Shown: positions 1 to 10,094 of the stretch, piece by piece
Numbering within the stretch: position 1 is the first letter of the stretch
How the letters are laid out: every line of letters starts with the position of its first letter
DNA from: Nodularia sp. NIES-3585
GTDB taxonomy: Bacteria > Cyanobacteriota > Cyanobacteriia > Cyanobacteriales > Nostocaceae
NCBI RefSeq assembly: GCF_002218065.1
Contig: NZ_BDUB01000001.1
Location: forward strand, 4,030,720 to 4,094,719
Length of the DNA stretch: 64,000 nucleotides
Direction: 5' to 3'
Position numbers and translations under genes: made by a program
The notes under the pieces: generated by a model
Database searches by the model: none
What the model saw: only the letters and a program-made list of their open reading frames with translations
Told to the model about the DNA's origin: nothing

Positions 1-108
1 AAAGAACTACAAACACCCTACTCAGAGAAAGTGAGTACTGGTAATCCTAGCTTTTTCGACTTTGTAGGCAGCCTTGGCTCAGTTTTACTTCAGTTTTTAC
101 CTTTTTAA
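1..108 (+). CDS. 3' end of an unidentified gene (partial)
   Basis: An open frame runs from base 1 to a TAA at 106-108 and gives 35 residues, ending FFDFVGSLGSVLLQFLPF. The gene starts outside the window. The hydrophobic C-terminus is all that can be described and I do not recognise the family. It points the same way as tenA, 77 bases downstream, but the gap is filled with tandem heptamers, so co-transcription is uncertain. It could also be a chance open frame. Confidence 0.4.
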   Translation, partial: KELQTPYSEKVSTGNPSFFDFVGSLGSVLLQFLPF

Positions 109-110
109 AT

Positions 111-190
111 GGGGGAGTAGGGAGTGGGGAGTGGGGAGTAGGGGGGAAGAATTGTAACTTCCTAATGACTAATGACTAACGACTAATGAC
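111..190 (+). repeat. short tandem heptamer repeats (GGGGAGT and TAATGAC types)
   Basis: Bases 111-147 are built from variants of GGGGAGT/AGGGAGT. Bases 163-190 are four perfect-length heptamers: TAATGAC at 163 and 170, TAACGAC at 177, TAATGAC at 184. Such STRR arrays are characteristic of filamentous heterocystous cyanobacteria. The last heptamer contains the tenA ATG (186-188). Confidence 0.85.
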
Positions 191-806
191 TCTACATACT
201 AAATTATGGGCAGCAAATCAAGACTTAGCACAAGCTTGTTTGCAGCATCCTTTTGTTCAAGGCATCGCCGATGGTACTCTTGAACCAGCTAAATTTGCTT
301 ACTATGTCGGACAAGATGCTTTTTTCTTAGAAGCCTTTGCCCGTGCATATAGTATAGCCGCAGCGAAAGCCCCAGATTGGCAAGGTTTTACCACATTTCA
401 CGCCTTAGCTGATGGAGTTTTGGCAGAACTAAAGCTACATGAAAACTATGCTACTCAGTGGGGGGTTGATTTACGTGTCGGGGAACCTGGAACTGCTACC
501 CGCCGCTATACTGATTTTTTACTAGCTACCGCCTGGAGTAGTGATGTGGGTGTCACTGCTGCGGCTATGTCCCCCTGTATGCGTCTTTACGCTTTTTTAG
601 GACAACAGTTAGCGCGTGAGGGTATTCCTAATCATCAATATGCCGATTGGATTCGGACTTACAGTAGTGCAGATTTTCAACCCCTGACACAACAATTAGA
701 AAGTTTGGTGGAACATTACGCTACTGCTATTCCCTCAGTGTACTCAACTTACCGTTATGCCATGTCTTGTGAACTAGACTTTTTTCAAGCTGTTTGGGCA
801 AAATAA
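186..806 (+). CDS. tenA: TenA family protein (aminopyrimidine aminohydrolase / thiaminase II)
   Basis: TenA proteins hydrolyse thiamin breakdown products such as aminomethyl-HMP so the pyrimidine can be reused for thiamin synthesis in the cytoplasm. The 206 residues match the usual all-helical family length. Visible are the N-terminal LWAANQDL...HPFVQGIADGTL pattern, the YYVGQD segment with Asp44, and SPCMRLYAFLG, where Cys131 sits at the nucleophile position of the TenA_C class. A C-terminal acidic CELDFF motif is also present. The chosen ATG falls within a TAATGAC heptamer array, and no good Shine-Dalgarno sequence precedes it; the N-terminal alignment still favours it. No other thiamin gene and no TPP riboswitch were seen nearby. 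Confidence 0.88.
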   Translation: MTLHTKLWAANQDLAQACLQHPFVQGIADGTLEPAKFAYYVGQDAFFLEAFARAYSIAAAKAPDWQGFTTFHALADGVLAELKLHENYATQWGVDLRVGEPGTATRRYTDFLLATAWSSDVGVTAAAMSPCMRLYAFLGQQLAREGIPNHQYADWIRTYSSADFQPLTQQLESLVEHYATAIPSVYSTYRYAMSCELDFFQAVWAK

Positions 807-898
807 CTATTGACCCTGGCTGAATTATGCGATCTATACATGGGAAAATCAGGTAATACAATCGCAATCCCAGCGATGATGGCACGGAAGGAAAAAAG

Positions 899-2590
899 AT
901 GTCGGAGAATTTAAAAAGCCAAGTTGTGACTCAAGGAGTGCAGCGATCGCCTAATCGAGCTATGCTGCGTGCAGTGGGTTTTCAGGATGAAGATTTTAAT
1001 AAAGCCATTGTCGGCATTGCTAATGGCTACAGCACAATCACTCCCTGCAATATGGGAATTAATCAACTAGCACAAAGAGCCGAAATTGGGGTCAGAGAAG
1101 CTGGGGCAATGCCGCAGATGTTCGGTACTATCACTATTAGTGATGGGATTTCCATGGGAACCGAGGGGATGAAATATTCCCTAGTGTCGCGAGAAGTTAT
1201 CGCTGATTCCATCGAAACCGCCTGTACTGGGCAAAGTATGGACGGTGTGCTGGCTATTGGTGGCTGTGATAAAAATATGCCAGGGGCAATGCTAGCGATG
1301 GCGCGCATGAATATTCCTGCTATCTTTGTTTACGGTGGCACAATTAAACCCGGTCACTACGATGGTAAGGATTTAACCGTTGTGAGTTCCTTTGAAGCCG
1401 TTGGTCAATACAGCGCCGGCAAAATTGACAGTGATGAACTCTTAGCCGTAGAACGTCAAGCCTGTCCTGGTGCTGGTTCCTGTGGTGGGATGTTTACAGC
1501 AAATACCATGTCTTCTGCTTTTGAAGCAATGGGTATGAGCTTACCTTATTCTTCCACAATGGCAGCCGAAGACGCAGAAAAAGCCGACAGTACGGAAAAA
1601 TCAGCCGTTGCTTTAGTAGAAGCCATTCGCAAGCAAATCTTACCTCGGCAGATTATCACTCGTAAATCTATAGAAAATGCCATTTCAGTAATTATGGCAG
1701 TGGGTGGGTCTACAAATGCAGTATTGCACTTTTTAGCGATCGCTCGTGCGGCTGGAGTAGAACTAACAATAGACGACTTTGAAACCATCCGTGGACGTGT
1801 TCCGGTTTTATGTGATTTAAAACCCAGTGGTAGATATGTTGCTACAGACTTGCACAAAGCCGGTGGAATTCCCCAAGTCATGAAAATGTTACTTGTCCAT
1901 GATTTACTCCACGGTGACTGCTTAACTATTAGTGGTCAAACAGTAGCAGAAGTCTTAGCAGATATCCCCGCCGAACCACGCACCGACCAAGATGTGATTC
2001 GTCCTTGGAATAATCCAATGTATGCTCAAGGACATCTAGCCATCCTCAAAGGCAATCTAGCCACAGAAGGGGCTGTAGCCAAAATCACCGGAGTCAAAAA
2101 GCCAATTATTACTGGACCAGCGCGAGTCTTTGAGTCTGAAGAATCCTGTTTAGACGCTATTTTGGCAGGCAAAATTAAAGCAGGTGATGTTCTGATTATT
2201 CGTTACGAAGGTCCCAAGGGTGGCCCTGGTATGCGAGAAATGTTAGCTCCCACTTCAGCCATTATTGGGGCTGGGTTAGGCGATTCCGTAGGTTTAATTA
2301 CTGATGGACGCTTTTCCGGTGGTACTTACGGCATGGTAGTGGGTCACGTAGCCCCAGAAGCAGCCGTTGGTGGTGCGATCGCCCTTGTAGAAGAAGGTGA
2401 TAGCATTACCATTGATGCCACGACTCGCCTCTTGCAGTTAAACGTATCAGATGAAGAATTAGCCCGCAGACGTGCCAACTGGCAACCACGTCCACCACGT
2501 TACACTAAAGGTGTACTAGCTAAATATGCCAAATTGGTATCTTCTAGCAGTGTCGGTGCAGTCACTGATTTAGACTTATTTACTAATTAG
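899..2590 (+). CDS. ilvD: dihydroxy-acid dehydratase
   Basis: IlvD converts 2,3-dihydroxy-isovalerate and 2,3-dihydroxy-3-methylvalerate into the 2-keto acids, the third common step of valine and isoleucine synthesis. The 563-residue protein is full length. Candidate [2Fe-2S] ligands are Cys50 (TPCNMG), Cys123 (GGCDKNMPG) and Cys195 ([14 protein letters not shown]); Lys124 follows Cys123 at the usual Mg-binding lysine position. The C-terminal swivel domain carries [12 protein letters not shown] and [11 protein letters not shown]. The ATG is preceded by a purine-rich GGAAGGAAAAAAG stretch. It stands alone, convergent with trpB, and is followed by a hairpin. Confidence 0.97.
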   Translation: MSENLKSQVVTQGVQRSPNRAMLRAVGFQDEDFNKAIVGIANGYSTITPCNMGINQLAQRAEIGVREAGAMPQMFGTITISDGISMGTEGMKYSLVSREVIADSIETACTGQSMDGVLAIGGCDKNMPGAMLAMARMNIPAIFVYGGTIKPGHYDGKDLTVVSSFEAVGQYSAGKIDSDELLAVERQACPGAGSCGGMFTANTMSSAFEAMGMSLPYSSTMAAEDAEKADSTEKSAVALVEAIRKQILPRQIITRKSIENAISVIMAVGGSTNAVLHFLAIARAAGVELTIDDFETIRGRVPVLCDLKPSGRYVATDLHKAGGIPQVMKMLLVHDLLHGDCLTISGQTVAEVLADIPAEPRTDQDVIRPWNNPMYAQGHLAILKGNLATEGAVAKITGVKKPIITGPARVFESEESCLDAILAGKIKAGDVLIIRYEGPKGGPGMREMLAPTSAIIGAGLGDSVGLITDGRFSGGTYGMVVGHVAPEAAVGGAIALVEEGDSITIDATTRLLQLNVSDEELARRRANWQPRPPRYTKGVLAKYAKLVSSSSVGAVTDLDLFTN

Positions 2591-2605
2591 CCATTAAATA
2601 TCTAC

Positions 2606-2640
2606 AGATGAGCGGTGTCTTTAGAGTCTCCGACTCATCT
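2606..2640 (+). terminator. hairpin downstream of ilvD
   Basis: AGATGAGCGG and CCGACTCATCT can pair with one bulged base around a 14-base loop, 15 bases past the ilvD stop. There is no clear U-run after it, so it may protect the mRNA end rather than act as a classical terminator. Confidence 0.4.
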
Positions 2641-2716
2641 ACTAAATCCATGACCACATACAGCACTTGGACAGTAAATGAAGTACACATCTTAATATTA
2701 TAAATCTTGTGGATCA

Positions 2717-2790
2717 GGTATCTTAACTAGCATTGATATTAGGCGGGCAAGATGCCCACCCTATGCTTATGGAGAATGGTGCAAGATACC
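2717..2790. repeat. small inverted-repeat element between ilvD and trpB
   Basis: A perfect 8-base inverted pair, GGTATCTT (2717-2724) and AAGATACC (2783-2790), encloses a GC-rich inner palindrome GGCGGGCAAGATGCCCACC. The size and layout fit a short non-coding hairpin repeat. The word CAAGAT also recurs in other intergenic repeats of this window (around 13730 and 38861-39059). Confidence 0.45.
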
Positions 2791-2791
2791 A

Positions 2792-2839
2792 GATTTATTC
2801 TGGGATTAAAAACTTGATTTATTCTGGGATTAAAAACTT
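2792..2839. repeat. 24-base tandem duplication across the trpB stop
   Basis: Two identical 24-base units (2792-2815 and 2816-2839) abut. The unit encodes the last residues of TrpB (KFLIPE) and the stop codon on the minus strand. The outer copy is therefore a non-coding in-frame duplicate of the gene end, giving two successive stop codons. Confidence 0.85.
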
Positions 2840-4060
2840 GGCTACCGTTTGTACATCCTTATCCCCACGTCCAGAACAGTTGAGTACAATTCGTGGACTA
2901 CCACTCAGTTGAGGACATAGGGTTTCTAGATAAGCGATCGCATGAGCAGTTTCCAAGGCTGGTATAATTCCCTCTAGGCGAGATAATCGCTGGAACGCTT
3001 CTAAAGCCTCTGCATCAGTCACACTATAATATTCAGCCCGTCCCATATCCTTTAAATAGCTATGTTCTGGCCCTACTCCAGGATAATCTAAACCGGCACT
3101 AATGGAGTGCGCTTCAATTATTTGCCCTTCTTCATCTTGCAACAAATAGCTCATTGCTCCGTGCAGTACACCAATTCGTCCTTTTGTCAAGGTAGCAGCG
3201 TGTTTTTCTGTATCTACACCTTCGCCGGCTGCTTCCACCCCAATTAACCTAATAGAAGACTCATTCACAAACTCGTGGAATAATCCCATGGCGTTGGAAC
3301 CACCACCCACACAAGCAATGAGAATATCAGGTAAACCGCCCCACTTTTCCATAGCTTGAACGCGAGTTTCTACACCAATCACAGCATGAAAATCGCGTAC
3401 CATCATCGGGTAAGGATGGGGGCCAGCAACTGAACCCAAAATGTAATGAGTTGTTTCCACATTGGTCACCCAATCACGGATAGCCTCAGAAGTCGCATCC
3501 TTGAGGGTTCCGGTTCCCGCTTCCACCGGACGGACTTCTGCCCCCATGAGTCGCATTCTGAACACATTTAAAGCTTGACGTTCCATATCGTGAACGCCCA
3601 TATAAATCACACATTCCAGCCCAAATCGAGCGCAAACCGTCGCCGTTGCTACTCCATGCTGTCCTGCGCCTGTTTCGGCAATTACTCTTTTCTTACCCAT
3701 GCGCCGCGCCAACAATACCTGACCCAAGGCATTATTAATTTTGTGCGCGCCTGTGTGATTTAAGTCTTCACGCTTTAAGTAAATTTGCGCTCCTGTACCA
3801 TCTGGGCGGGCGTAATGAGTGGTGAGGCGTTCGGCAAAATACAACGGTGTGGCGCGTCCTACATAATCTCGCAGTAAATCTTGTAGTTCTGCTTGAAAAC
3901 TTGGGTCATGGCGATATTGCTGATAAGCTGTTTCTAATTCAGCTAAAGCTGGCATCAGTGTTTCCGGGACGTACTTACCGCCAAAGCGTCCAAAGCGTCC
4001 AAGGATGTCGGGAACCTGAGTGTTTGATGGGGAACTGGGAGAGAGGGGTGTAGTAGTCAC
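2819..4060 (-). CDS. trpB: tryptophan synthase beta chain
   Basis: TrpB condenses indole with L-serine to form tryptophan, using PLP, in an alpha2beta2 complex with TrpA. The 413 residues match the family. Seen are [13 protein letters not shown] near the N-terminus, [16 protein letters not shown] with the Schiff-base Lys107, the GGGSNAMG phosphate-binding loop, and a C-terminal NCSGRGDKD motif. No other trp gene is close, which is usual for scattered cyanobacterial trp genes. It runs divergently from the SUI1-like gene and convergently to ilvD. The 3' end is duplicated (see the 24-base repeat). Confidence 0.97.
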   Translation of the reverse strand: MTTTPLSPSSPSNTQVPDILGRFGRFGGKYVPETLMPALAELETAYQQYRHDPSFQAELQDLLRDYVGRATPLYFAERLTTHYARPDGTGAQIYLKREDLNHTGAHKINNALGQVLLARRMGKKRVIAETGAGQHGVATATVCARFGLECVIYMGVHDMERQALNVFRMRLMGAEVRPVEAGTGTLKDATSEAIRDWVTNVETTHYILGSVAGPHPYPMMVRDFHAVIGVETRVQAMEKWGGLPDILIACVGGGSNAMGLFHEFVNESSIRLIGVEAAGEGVDTEKHAATLTKGRIGVLHGAMSYLLQDEEGQIIEAHSISAGLDYPGVGPEHSYLKDMGRAEYYSVTDAEALEAFQRLSRLEGIIPALETAHAIAYLETLCPQLSGSPRIVLNCSGRGDKDVQTVAKFLIPE

Positions 4061-4170
4061 GGAAAGTTTTTGATGACAGGATAGATTTAATTATTATAAA
4101 AGCATAGTGAGAAGTGCAAGATGCCGATGGTCTTCTTGGCGTTGCTGATTTAAAATATGAATTTATTTCA

Positions 4171-4268
4171 CGCATCAGCGAAGCGTTCGCGTAGCGTGCT
4201 GTAAGCTCTAGCACGAAGTGCGTTAGGCGCAAAGGCGCTTCGCGATCTCGCAGAGTAGGCGCAAAGGT
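4171..4268. repeat. GC-rich palindromic repeat cluster between trpB and the SUI1-like gene
   Basis: Interlaced palindromes such as GCGAAGCGTTCGCGTAGCG and GGCGCAAAGGCGCTTCGCG lie in an otherwise AT-rich divergent promoter region. GTTCGCGTAGCGTGC recurs at about 20759-20772. This is the class of short dispersed palindromes common in Nostocales. Confidence 0.65.
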
Positions 4269-4321
4269 ATAAAGAAAATAAGAGACCAAGTACCTGAAAT
4301 TTTTTCTTAATCAAACGTTTT

Positions 4322-4663
4322 ATGTCTTCTGATAAATCTTCCGACAAACGCTTTGCTTATCGTGAATTTGGTAACGATAATTCTGCGGCTACCCAAAGAG
4401 GGGTTCCGGAATTACCTCCGCAGCAACAAAACCTGAAGGTGGAGGCTTCCCGCAAAGGACGTAAGGGTAAAACTGTGACTGTGATTAGCGGTTTCCAGAC
4501 TAAGCCAGAAGTTTTGGCTGATTTAGTTAAACAGTTGAAAAGTCAATGCGGTTCTGGTGGTACTGTGAAAGATAATGAAATTGAAATTCAGGGCGAGCAT
4601 AAACAGAAAATTTTGGATATTTTGACTAAGTTAGGTTACAAAGTCAAAATTAGCGGCGGCTGA
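4322..4663 (+). CDS. SUI1/eIF1-like translation factor (YciH family)
   Basis: A 113-residue protein with an unordered polar N-terminus (about residues 1-50) and a C-terminal SUI1 fold. Family features are KGRKGKTVTVISGF, LVKQLKSQCGSGGTVKDNEIEIQGEH and the closing LTKLGYKVKISGG. Bacterial YciH/SUI1 proteins are thought to influence start-site fidelity on the small ribosomal subunit; this is family knowledge. It is a single gene with its own upstream region. Confidence 0.9.
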   Translation: MSSDKSSDKRFAYREFGNDNSAATQRGVPELPPQQQNLKVEASRKGRKGKTVTVISGFQTKPEVLADLVKQLKSQCGSGGTVKDNEIEIQGEHKQKILDILTKLGYKVKISGG

Positions 4664-4860
4664 TGGGTACGGTTTACCACACTTGAAGGTGCTATGAAGT
4701 CACGAGGCTGATGTTATTGTGGGAGTTACGAACCGCCAAGATGCCAAGAGCGCCAAGATAAAAAAGATGAATTTTTAACTAGCAATTTAGGAATGCTGTA
4801 TGGTCGTGGTGAAATAATAAGTTAATAGGTTGATTTTTTTGAGTTTTATAGGAGGTTAAT

Positions 4861-5019
4861 ATGGATTTAGTTCGGATTTTGTGTGCTGTTTTCTTGCCTC
4901 CTCTGGGAGTATTTTTGCAAGTAGGTTTTGGGATGGATTTTTGGATTAATATCCTGTTGACTTTGTTGGGTTATATTCCCGGAATAATTCACGCCGTTTG
5001 GGTAATTGCCAGGAAATAA
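4861..5019 (+). CDS. Pmp3/YqaE-type small hydrophobic membrane protein
   Basis: A 52-residue protein of two membrane spans. It starts MDLVRILCAVFLPPLGVFLQ, then continues through a hydrophobic loop to LLGYIPGIIHAVWVIARK. The FLPPLGVFLQVG and GYIPGIIHA segments are the hallmark of the Pmp3/YqaE (UPF0057) family, linked to membrane potential and salt or cold stress in other organisms. A strong AGGAGG lies 5 bases before the ATG. Confidence 0.93.
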   Translation: MDLVRILCAVFLPPLGVFLQVGFGMDFWINILLTLLGYIPGIIHAVWVIARK

Positions 5020-5247
5020 CGGTTTGGGGAGGTGGGTTTGTCAGCCTATCTCTCCGACAAGGCTGATGCTTGGGAATTAAAGCTCTGCCCTCACACTCTC
5101 CACAAAAACGGGCGATAATACTACTCTCTGAAGACGTGAAGACCGATCCTGGTATTTCTGTCTCTGTTCCTACAATAACCATATAAAAACAAAACTGGCT
5201 CTAGTTCTCTGTGCGCCTCATATTTGGAGTGGTTTATCGAAAAGCCT

Positions 5248-7866
5248 ATGCAACCCACTAATCCTAATCAATTTACCGAAAAAGCCTGGGAAGCGATCGC
5301 TCATACCCCAGACATTGCTAAACAATATCAGCAACAGCAAATCGAAAGTGAACACCTGATAAAAGCGCTGCTAGAACAAGATGGTCTAGCTAACAGCATT
5401 TTAACGAAGGCGGGTGTTGATTTGCAAAAAATCCGCGATCGCACCGAGCAATTTTTCCAACGTCAGCCAAAGGTATCTGGTAGCAGCACATCTGTATTTT
5501 TGGGACGGAGTTTAGATACACTGTTAGATAGAGCAGATGTCTATCGTCAGGATTTCAAAGACGAATATATCTCAATTGAGCATTTATTGCTGGCTTATGC
5601 CAAAGATGACCGCTTTGGTAAAAGTTTATTTCAAGAATTCGGTTTAGATGAAGGCAAACTCAAGAAAATCATTAAGCAAATTCGTGGGAGTCAAAAAGTG
5701 ACCGACCAAAATCCAGAAGGCAAATATGAAGCACTGGAAAAATATGGACGTGACCTGACAGAAGCAGCACGGAAAGGTCAACTTGATCCAGTGATTGGGC
5801 GGGATGATGAAATTCGCCGCACTGTGCAGATTCTCTCGCGTCGGACTAAGAATAACCCTGTGTTAATTGGTGAACCGGGTGTGGGTAAAACTGCGATCGC
5901 GGAAGGTCTAGCCCAACGAATTATTGCTGGTGATGTTCCCCAATCCCTCAAAGACCGCAAGTTGATCTCTTTAGATATGGGGGCTTTAATCGCTGGGGCT
6001 AAATTCCGGGGCGAATTTGAAGAACGCCTGAAAGCTGTATTAAAGGAAGTGACGGAATCCGGCGGGAATATAGTTTTATTTATTGATGAAATTCATACTG
6101 TGGTCGGCGCGGGTGCGACTCAAGGGGCGATGGATGCCGGCAATTTGTTAAAACCGATGTTAGCACGGGGTGAATTGCGCTGTATCGGGGCGACAACTTT
6201 AGATGAATATCGCAAGTATATCGAAAAAGATGCGGCTCTAGAAAGACGCTTCCAGCAGGTTTATGTAGACCAGCCCAGTGTCGCAGATACAATTTCGATT
6301 TTGCGCGGTTTGAAAGAACGCTATGAAGTTCACCACGGGGTGAGAATTTCCGATAGTTCTTTAGTTGCAGCCGCTACATTGTCTAGTCGGTATATTAGCG
6401 ATCGCTTCCTCCCAGATAAAGCCATTGACTTGGTAGACGAAGCCGCAGCTAGGCTGAAAATGGAAATCACCTCTAAACCAGAGGAACTGGACGAAATCGA
6501 CCGCAAGATTTTGCAATTGGAAATGGAAAAGCTGTCTTTGCAAAAAGAAACAGATGCAGCTTCGCGAGAACGTTTAGAAAGAATTGAAAAGGAACTGGCG
6601 GATCTCAAAGAAGAACAAAGAACGCTGACGGCTCAATGGCAGTCGGAAAAAGATATTATCAATAAAATTCAGTCAATTAAAGAAGAGATTGACCGAGTTA
6701 ACTTAGAGGTGCAGCAATCAGAAAGAAATTATGATCTGAATCGCGCCGCCGAGTTGAAATATGGCAAGTTAACTAATTTACACCGTCAGTTAGAAACCGC
6801 AGAAGGCGAATTAGCCAACGTCCAAGGAACTGGCAAATCTCTCTTGCGTGAGGAAGTTACAGAAGCTGACATTGCGGAAATTATTTCTAAGTGGACGAGA
6901 ATCCCCATCAGCAAGTTGGTAGAATCCGAAAAAGAAAAACTGCTGCATCTAGAAGATGAACTGCATCAACGAGTCATTGGACAAGCCGAAGCTGTGACAG
7001 CTGTAGCCGATGCGATTCAGCGATCGCGTGCGGGACTAGCTGATCCAAATCGTCCCATTGCTAGTTTTATTTTCCTCGGTCCCACAGGTGTAGGTAAAAC
7101 CGAATTAGCGAAAGCGTTAGCAGGGTATATGTTCGACACTGAAGAATCTTTAGTGCGGATTGATATGTCTGAGTATATGGAAAAACACGCAGTTTCCCGG
7201 TTAATTGGTGCGCCTCCAGGATATGTCGGTTACGAAGAAGGCGGGCAATTAACTGAAGTAATTCGTCGTCGTCCTTATGCGGTGATTCTCTTCGACGAAA
7301 TCGAAAAAGCACACGCTGACGTGTTCAACATTTTACTGCAAATTCTTGATGATGGTCGTGTGACTGATTCCCAAGGTCGGACAGTGGATTTCAAAAACGC
7401 GATTATTATCATGACCAGTAACATCGGTTCTCAGTATATTCTCGATGTCGCTGGGGAAGCCTCACATTACGACGAAATGCGCCGCCGAGTTATGGAATCA
7501 ATGCGAAATAGCTTCCGTCCAGAGTTCCTGAACCGGATTGATGAAATTATCATCTTCCACGGTTTGGATAAGAAAGAACTACGGCAAATTGTCCTGTTAC
7601 AAGTAGAGAGATTAAGAGGAAGATTAAGCGATCGCAAGATGTCATTGAAACTCTCTGATTCGGCTCTTGACTTTTTAGCCGAAGTAGGATATGACCCTGT
7701 TTATGGAGCGCGTCCACTCAAACGAGCAATTCAGAGAGAGTTAGAAACTCAAATTGCCAAATCTATCTTGCGTGGTGAATTCAACGACGGCGACACTATT
7801 TTTGTTGATGTCCAGAATGAGCGTCTTTCCTTCAGTCGCTTACCTGTGGAGGTGTTTACTAGCTAA
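5248..7866 (+). CDS. clpB: ATP-dependent chaperone ClpB
   Basis: ClpB is a hexameric Hsp100 disaggregase that works with DnaK/DnaJ/GrpE to pull apart heat-damaged aggregates in the cytoplasm. From the ATG at 5248 it has 872 residues. Order of parts: N domain (1-150), NBD1 with Walker A GEPGVGKT at 208-215, the middle coiled coil (about 410-530, rich in E/K/L), then NBD2 with a second Walker A GPTGVGKT (about 610) and Walker [14 protein letters not shown] at 5224 would add 8 residues, but [17 protein letters not shown] is the natural family start. No CIRCE element is evident upstream. Confidence 0.96.
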   Translation: MQPTNPNQFTEKAWEAIAHTPDIAKQYQQQQIESEHLIKALLEQDGLANSILTKAGVDLQKIRDRTEQFFQRQPKVSGSSTSVFLGRSLDTLLDRADVYRQDFKDEYISIEHLLLAYAKDDRFGKSLFQEFGLDEGKLKKIIKQIRGSQKVTDQNPEGKYEALEKYGRDLTEAARKGQLDPVIGRDDEIRRTVQILSRRTKNNPVLIGEPGVGKTAIAEGLAQRIIAGDVPQSLKDRKLISLDMGALIAGAKFRGEFEERLKAVLKEVTESGGNIVLFIDEIHTVVGAGATQGAMDAGNLLKPMLARGELRCIGATTLDEYRKYIEKDAALERRFQQVYVDQPSVADTISILRGLKERYEVHHGVRISDSSLVAAATLSSRYISDRFLPDKAIDLVDEAAARLKMEITSKPEELDEIDRKILQLEMEKLSLQKETDAASRERLERIEKELADLKEEQRTLTAQWQSEKDIINKIQSIKEEIDRVNLEVQQSERNYDLNRAAELKYGKLTNLHRQLETAEGELANVQGTGKSLLREEVTEADIAEIISKWTRIPISKLVESEKEKLLHLEDELHQRVIGQAEAVTAVADAIQRSRAGLADPNRPIASFIFLGPTGVGKTELAKALAGYMFDTEESLVRIDMSEYMEKHAVSRLIGAPPGYVGYEEGGQLTEVIRRRPYAVILFDEIEKAHADVFNILLQILDDGRVTDSQGRTVDFKNAIIIMTSNIGSQYILDVAGEASHYDEMRRRVMESMRNSFRPEFLNRIDEIIIFHGLDKKELRQIVLLQVERLRGRLSDRKMSLKLSDSALDFLAEVGYDPVYGARPLKRAIQRELETQIAKSILRGEFNDGDTIFVDVQNERLSFSRLPVEVFTS

Positions 7867-7979
7867 TAGGGTCTAGGGTATAATCCAAACCTAAAGTTTC
7901 CTCTCTACCCAAATACCGAATCCTAACTAGTAGGTTACAATACATCTGTTGTTAGCTTTCTAGAAAATTAATTGCCTTT

Positions 7980-9416
7980 ATGTTAGGTCAGTTACTAGAC
8001 GGACGTTATAGGATTATTCAACCCTTGGGTTCTGGTGGCTTCAGTCAAACCTACATTGCTGAAGACACCAAACTTTATAATACCCAATGTGTGGTTAAGC
8101 AACTCCAGCCGCCAGCAACTGACTCCAAAACTTTACAGTTAGCCAGACGATTATTCGACTCAGAAGCGCAATTATTACACAAATTAGGTAATCATCACCA
8201 AATACCTCAACTACTGGCTCACTTTGAAGAAAATCAAGAATTCTATCTAATTCAGCAATTTATCGCCGGTCATCCCCTCAGCAAAGAACTGAGATCCGGC
8301 AAAACTTGGAGTGAAAATTATGCGATCGCTTTATTGCAGAGTATCCTGCAACCTTTAGCTTTTGTCCATGAAAATCATGTTATTCACCGCGATATCAAAC
8401 CCCCTAATCTAATTCGCCGCTACAGTGATGGAGAAATAGTCCTGATTGATTTTGGGGCAGTTAAACAGATTGGTACTCAGGTGGTGAATCATCAAGGACA
8501 GACTCAAATCACCATGTGTATCGGCACACCAGGCTATATGCCGAGTGAACAGGGTCGAGGTAGGCCCCGATTCAGCAGCGATATTTATGCTGTGGGCATC
8601 ATTGGTATTCAAGCTTTGACCGGATTAATGCCTGATCATATCCCAGAAGATCCCCACAGCGCTGAAATGCATTGGCGACACTTAGTATCTGTTAGTCCAG
8701 AGTTGGCAGATATTTTAGACAAGATGGTACGCTATGACTTCCGGGAACGATACCAGTCAGCAGCAGAAGTTTTAGCTGCTTTAGAAAATTTGGTAGATCC
8801 CTACGTCCTCACACAACAGTCAGCGACTCGAACCTATGAGCCAATTTTTCACACAAGTAATCTGCAAACCTGTTTAAATTTTCCTCAATCGTCAGTTTTA
8901 CAACAGTGTCGTCAAGCAGTTTCCTTACTACCTAAACTGATATATTCTGTAAAAGAATCTGCGCCAGTCAAACGCTCACAGGAAGAATCGGGGTTTTATT
9001 TTCAGTGGTTGATAGCCAATGTCTTTGGTTACGCTGGGGGATTTTTTTTGGGATTTGGCATTTTAGCGATCGCGGGTAATTTTGCGGCTGTTTGTTTTTG
9101 GGGATTAGCGGTAGGAGTCAAGGAATGGTTTGTCTTGCACCGGAAAGTTTCTTTCCCCTTTTGGTCATGGATCTTAGTCACTACCCTGGCTTTTGTGATT
9201 CCCTTTTACTTCTTTGGATTAAATAACTGGCAGTATTTTGCTCTCTTACATGGATTGATTGTTGGTCTTGGGCAGTGGTTAGTACTGCGGCGACTGGTTC
9301 ACAGATCAGGTTGGTGGGTCTTGACAAATGTTTTGGGCGGTTGGTTCTGTGGGCTAATCTCTGGCATAGTATTAGTCTGGTTATTACAAAAACCAAAAAC
9401 TATCAACAAGCGTTGA
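7980..9416 (+). CDS. serine/threonine protein kinase with membrane-embedded C-terminus
   Basis: Hanks-type kinase of 478 residues. The catalytic domain (about 8-272) has the glycine loop LGSGGFSQTY, Lys40 (VVKQL), HRDIKPPN (136-143, catalytic Asp138) and DFG at 157-159, followed by GTPGYMPSEQ. After about residue 330 come roughly five hydrophobic spans rich in W, F and G, so the kinase domain would face the cytoplasm. This layout, kinase plus a short multi-span module, is frequent in filamentous cyanobacteria. The substrate is unknown. It lies 113 bases after clpB and may have its own promoter. Confidence 0.92.
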   Translation: MLGQLLDGRYRIIQPLGSGGFSQTYIAEDTKLYNTQCVVKQLQPPATDSKTLQLARRLFDSEAQLLHKLGNHHQIPQLLAHFEENQEFYLIQQFIAGHPLSKELRSGKTWSENYAIALLQSILQPLAFVHENHVIHRDIKPPNLIRRYSDGEIVLIDFGAVKQIGTQVVNHQGQTQITMCIGTPGYMPSEQGRGRPRFSSDIYAVGIIGIQALTGLMPDHIPEDPHSAEMHWRHLVSVSPELADILDKMVRYDFRERYQSAAEVLAALENLVDPYVLTQQSATRTYEPIFHTSNLQTCLNFPQSSVLQQCRQAVSLLPKLIYSVKESAPVKRSQEESGFYFQWLIANVFGYAGGFFLGFGILAIAGNFAAVCFWGLAVGVKEWFVLHRKVSFPFWSWILVTTLAFVIPFYFFGLNNWQYFALLHGLIVGLGQWLVLRRLVHRSGWWVLTNVLGGWFCGLISGIVLVWLLQKPKTINKR

Positions 9417-9786
9417 ACGTTGAAAGTTCCACTTCATTCTTAAAGCTCGTGTAAACGTTATGTCAGAACAAAATCTGAATTCAAGCTGTCAGATAAAGTA
9501 ATTTTTCCTCAAAAACTGTTAATAATTATACTTATTTTTTGCATATACAATCACCATTTATCAGCAAAATTTTATATATATATCAGGTTATACAGGCAAC
9601 AATTGCCAGCAGTAAGATGTCAAGTAAATACAAGTGTTAATTGTGGTAAGTGTTGATTTTTATCACTATAATTTTCTTCTGGGAAAGAAATAAAGACTCT
9701 TCAAAGCTTGATAATTCAATCTCAAAGCTGGTATGAATCACTGTAGTCTTTAGTAAACAGGAAAAAATTTGAGAAGATAGAAATTG
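9417..9786. other. intergenic, AT-rich, no feature recognised
   Basis: About 370 bases between the kinase and the Nif11-like gene with low GC and a TATATATATA run. I found no RNA gene, repeat family member or clear terminator here. Confidence 0.5.
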
Positions 9787-10032
9787 ATGACTCTAGAACA
9801 AGTTGAAACTTTTTATAAAGTTCTGATATCGGATCAAACTATTTATGAACAATACTGTAATCAGTGCTGTCGGCGGGGATTTTTCGGCAGTTATCATTGG
9901 AACAAAACTAAAATTATAAATTTTGCTACTAATTTAGGTTTCAAATTTACTGAATATGAACTAGAAAAATTATGGTTTGAAAGCGCGCCAAGTTTTGTTA
10001 ACGAGCCACTGAGTTTATCAGTACAAAGGTAG
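9787..10032 (+). CDS. Nif11-like small protein
   Basis: 81 residues from the ATG at 9787; a TTG three bases upstream is also possible. The pattern MTLEQVETFYKVLISDQTIY, then a polar stretch, then INFATNLGFKFTEYELEKLW resembles the Nif11 domain (helix, acidic residue, A..LGF.FT..EL). Nif11 proteins are abundant in cyanobacteria; some act as leader regions of ribosomal peptides (NHLP type). Here there is no Gly-Gly cleavage site with a Cys/Ser/Thr-rich core, and no maturase or transporter nearby, so a precursor role is not supported. Three cysteines lie at residues 20, 23 and 24 (CNQCC). Confidence 0.7.
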   Translation: MTLEQVETFYKVLISDQTIYEQYCNQCCRRGFFGSYHWNKTKIINFATNLGFKFTEYELEKLWFESAPSFVNEPLSLSVQR

Positions 10033-10094
10033 TTTTTTAAGTTCATCTCAAGACACGTCCTCCAACATAGAACGCGTCTAAATGCTCAATTAGC

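Noticed and set aside
186-806. TPP riboswitch upstream of tenA
   Set aside because: The upstream bases are heptamer repeats and the end of another gene; the conserved THI-box strings are absent.
9787-10032. RiPP precursor gene
   Set aside because: There is a Nif11-like region but no Gly-Gly cleavage site followed by a Cys/Ser/Thr-rich core, and no lanthipeptide synthetase, radical SAM enzyme or peptidase-transporter in the neighbourhood.
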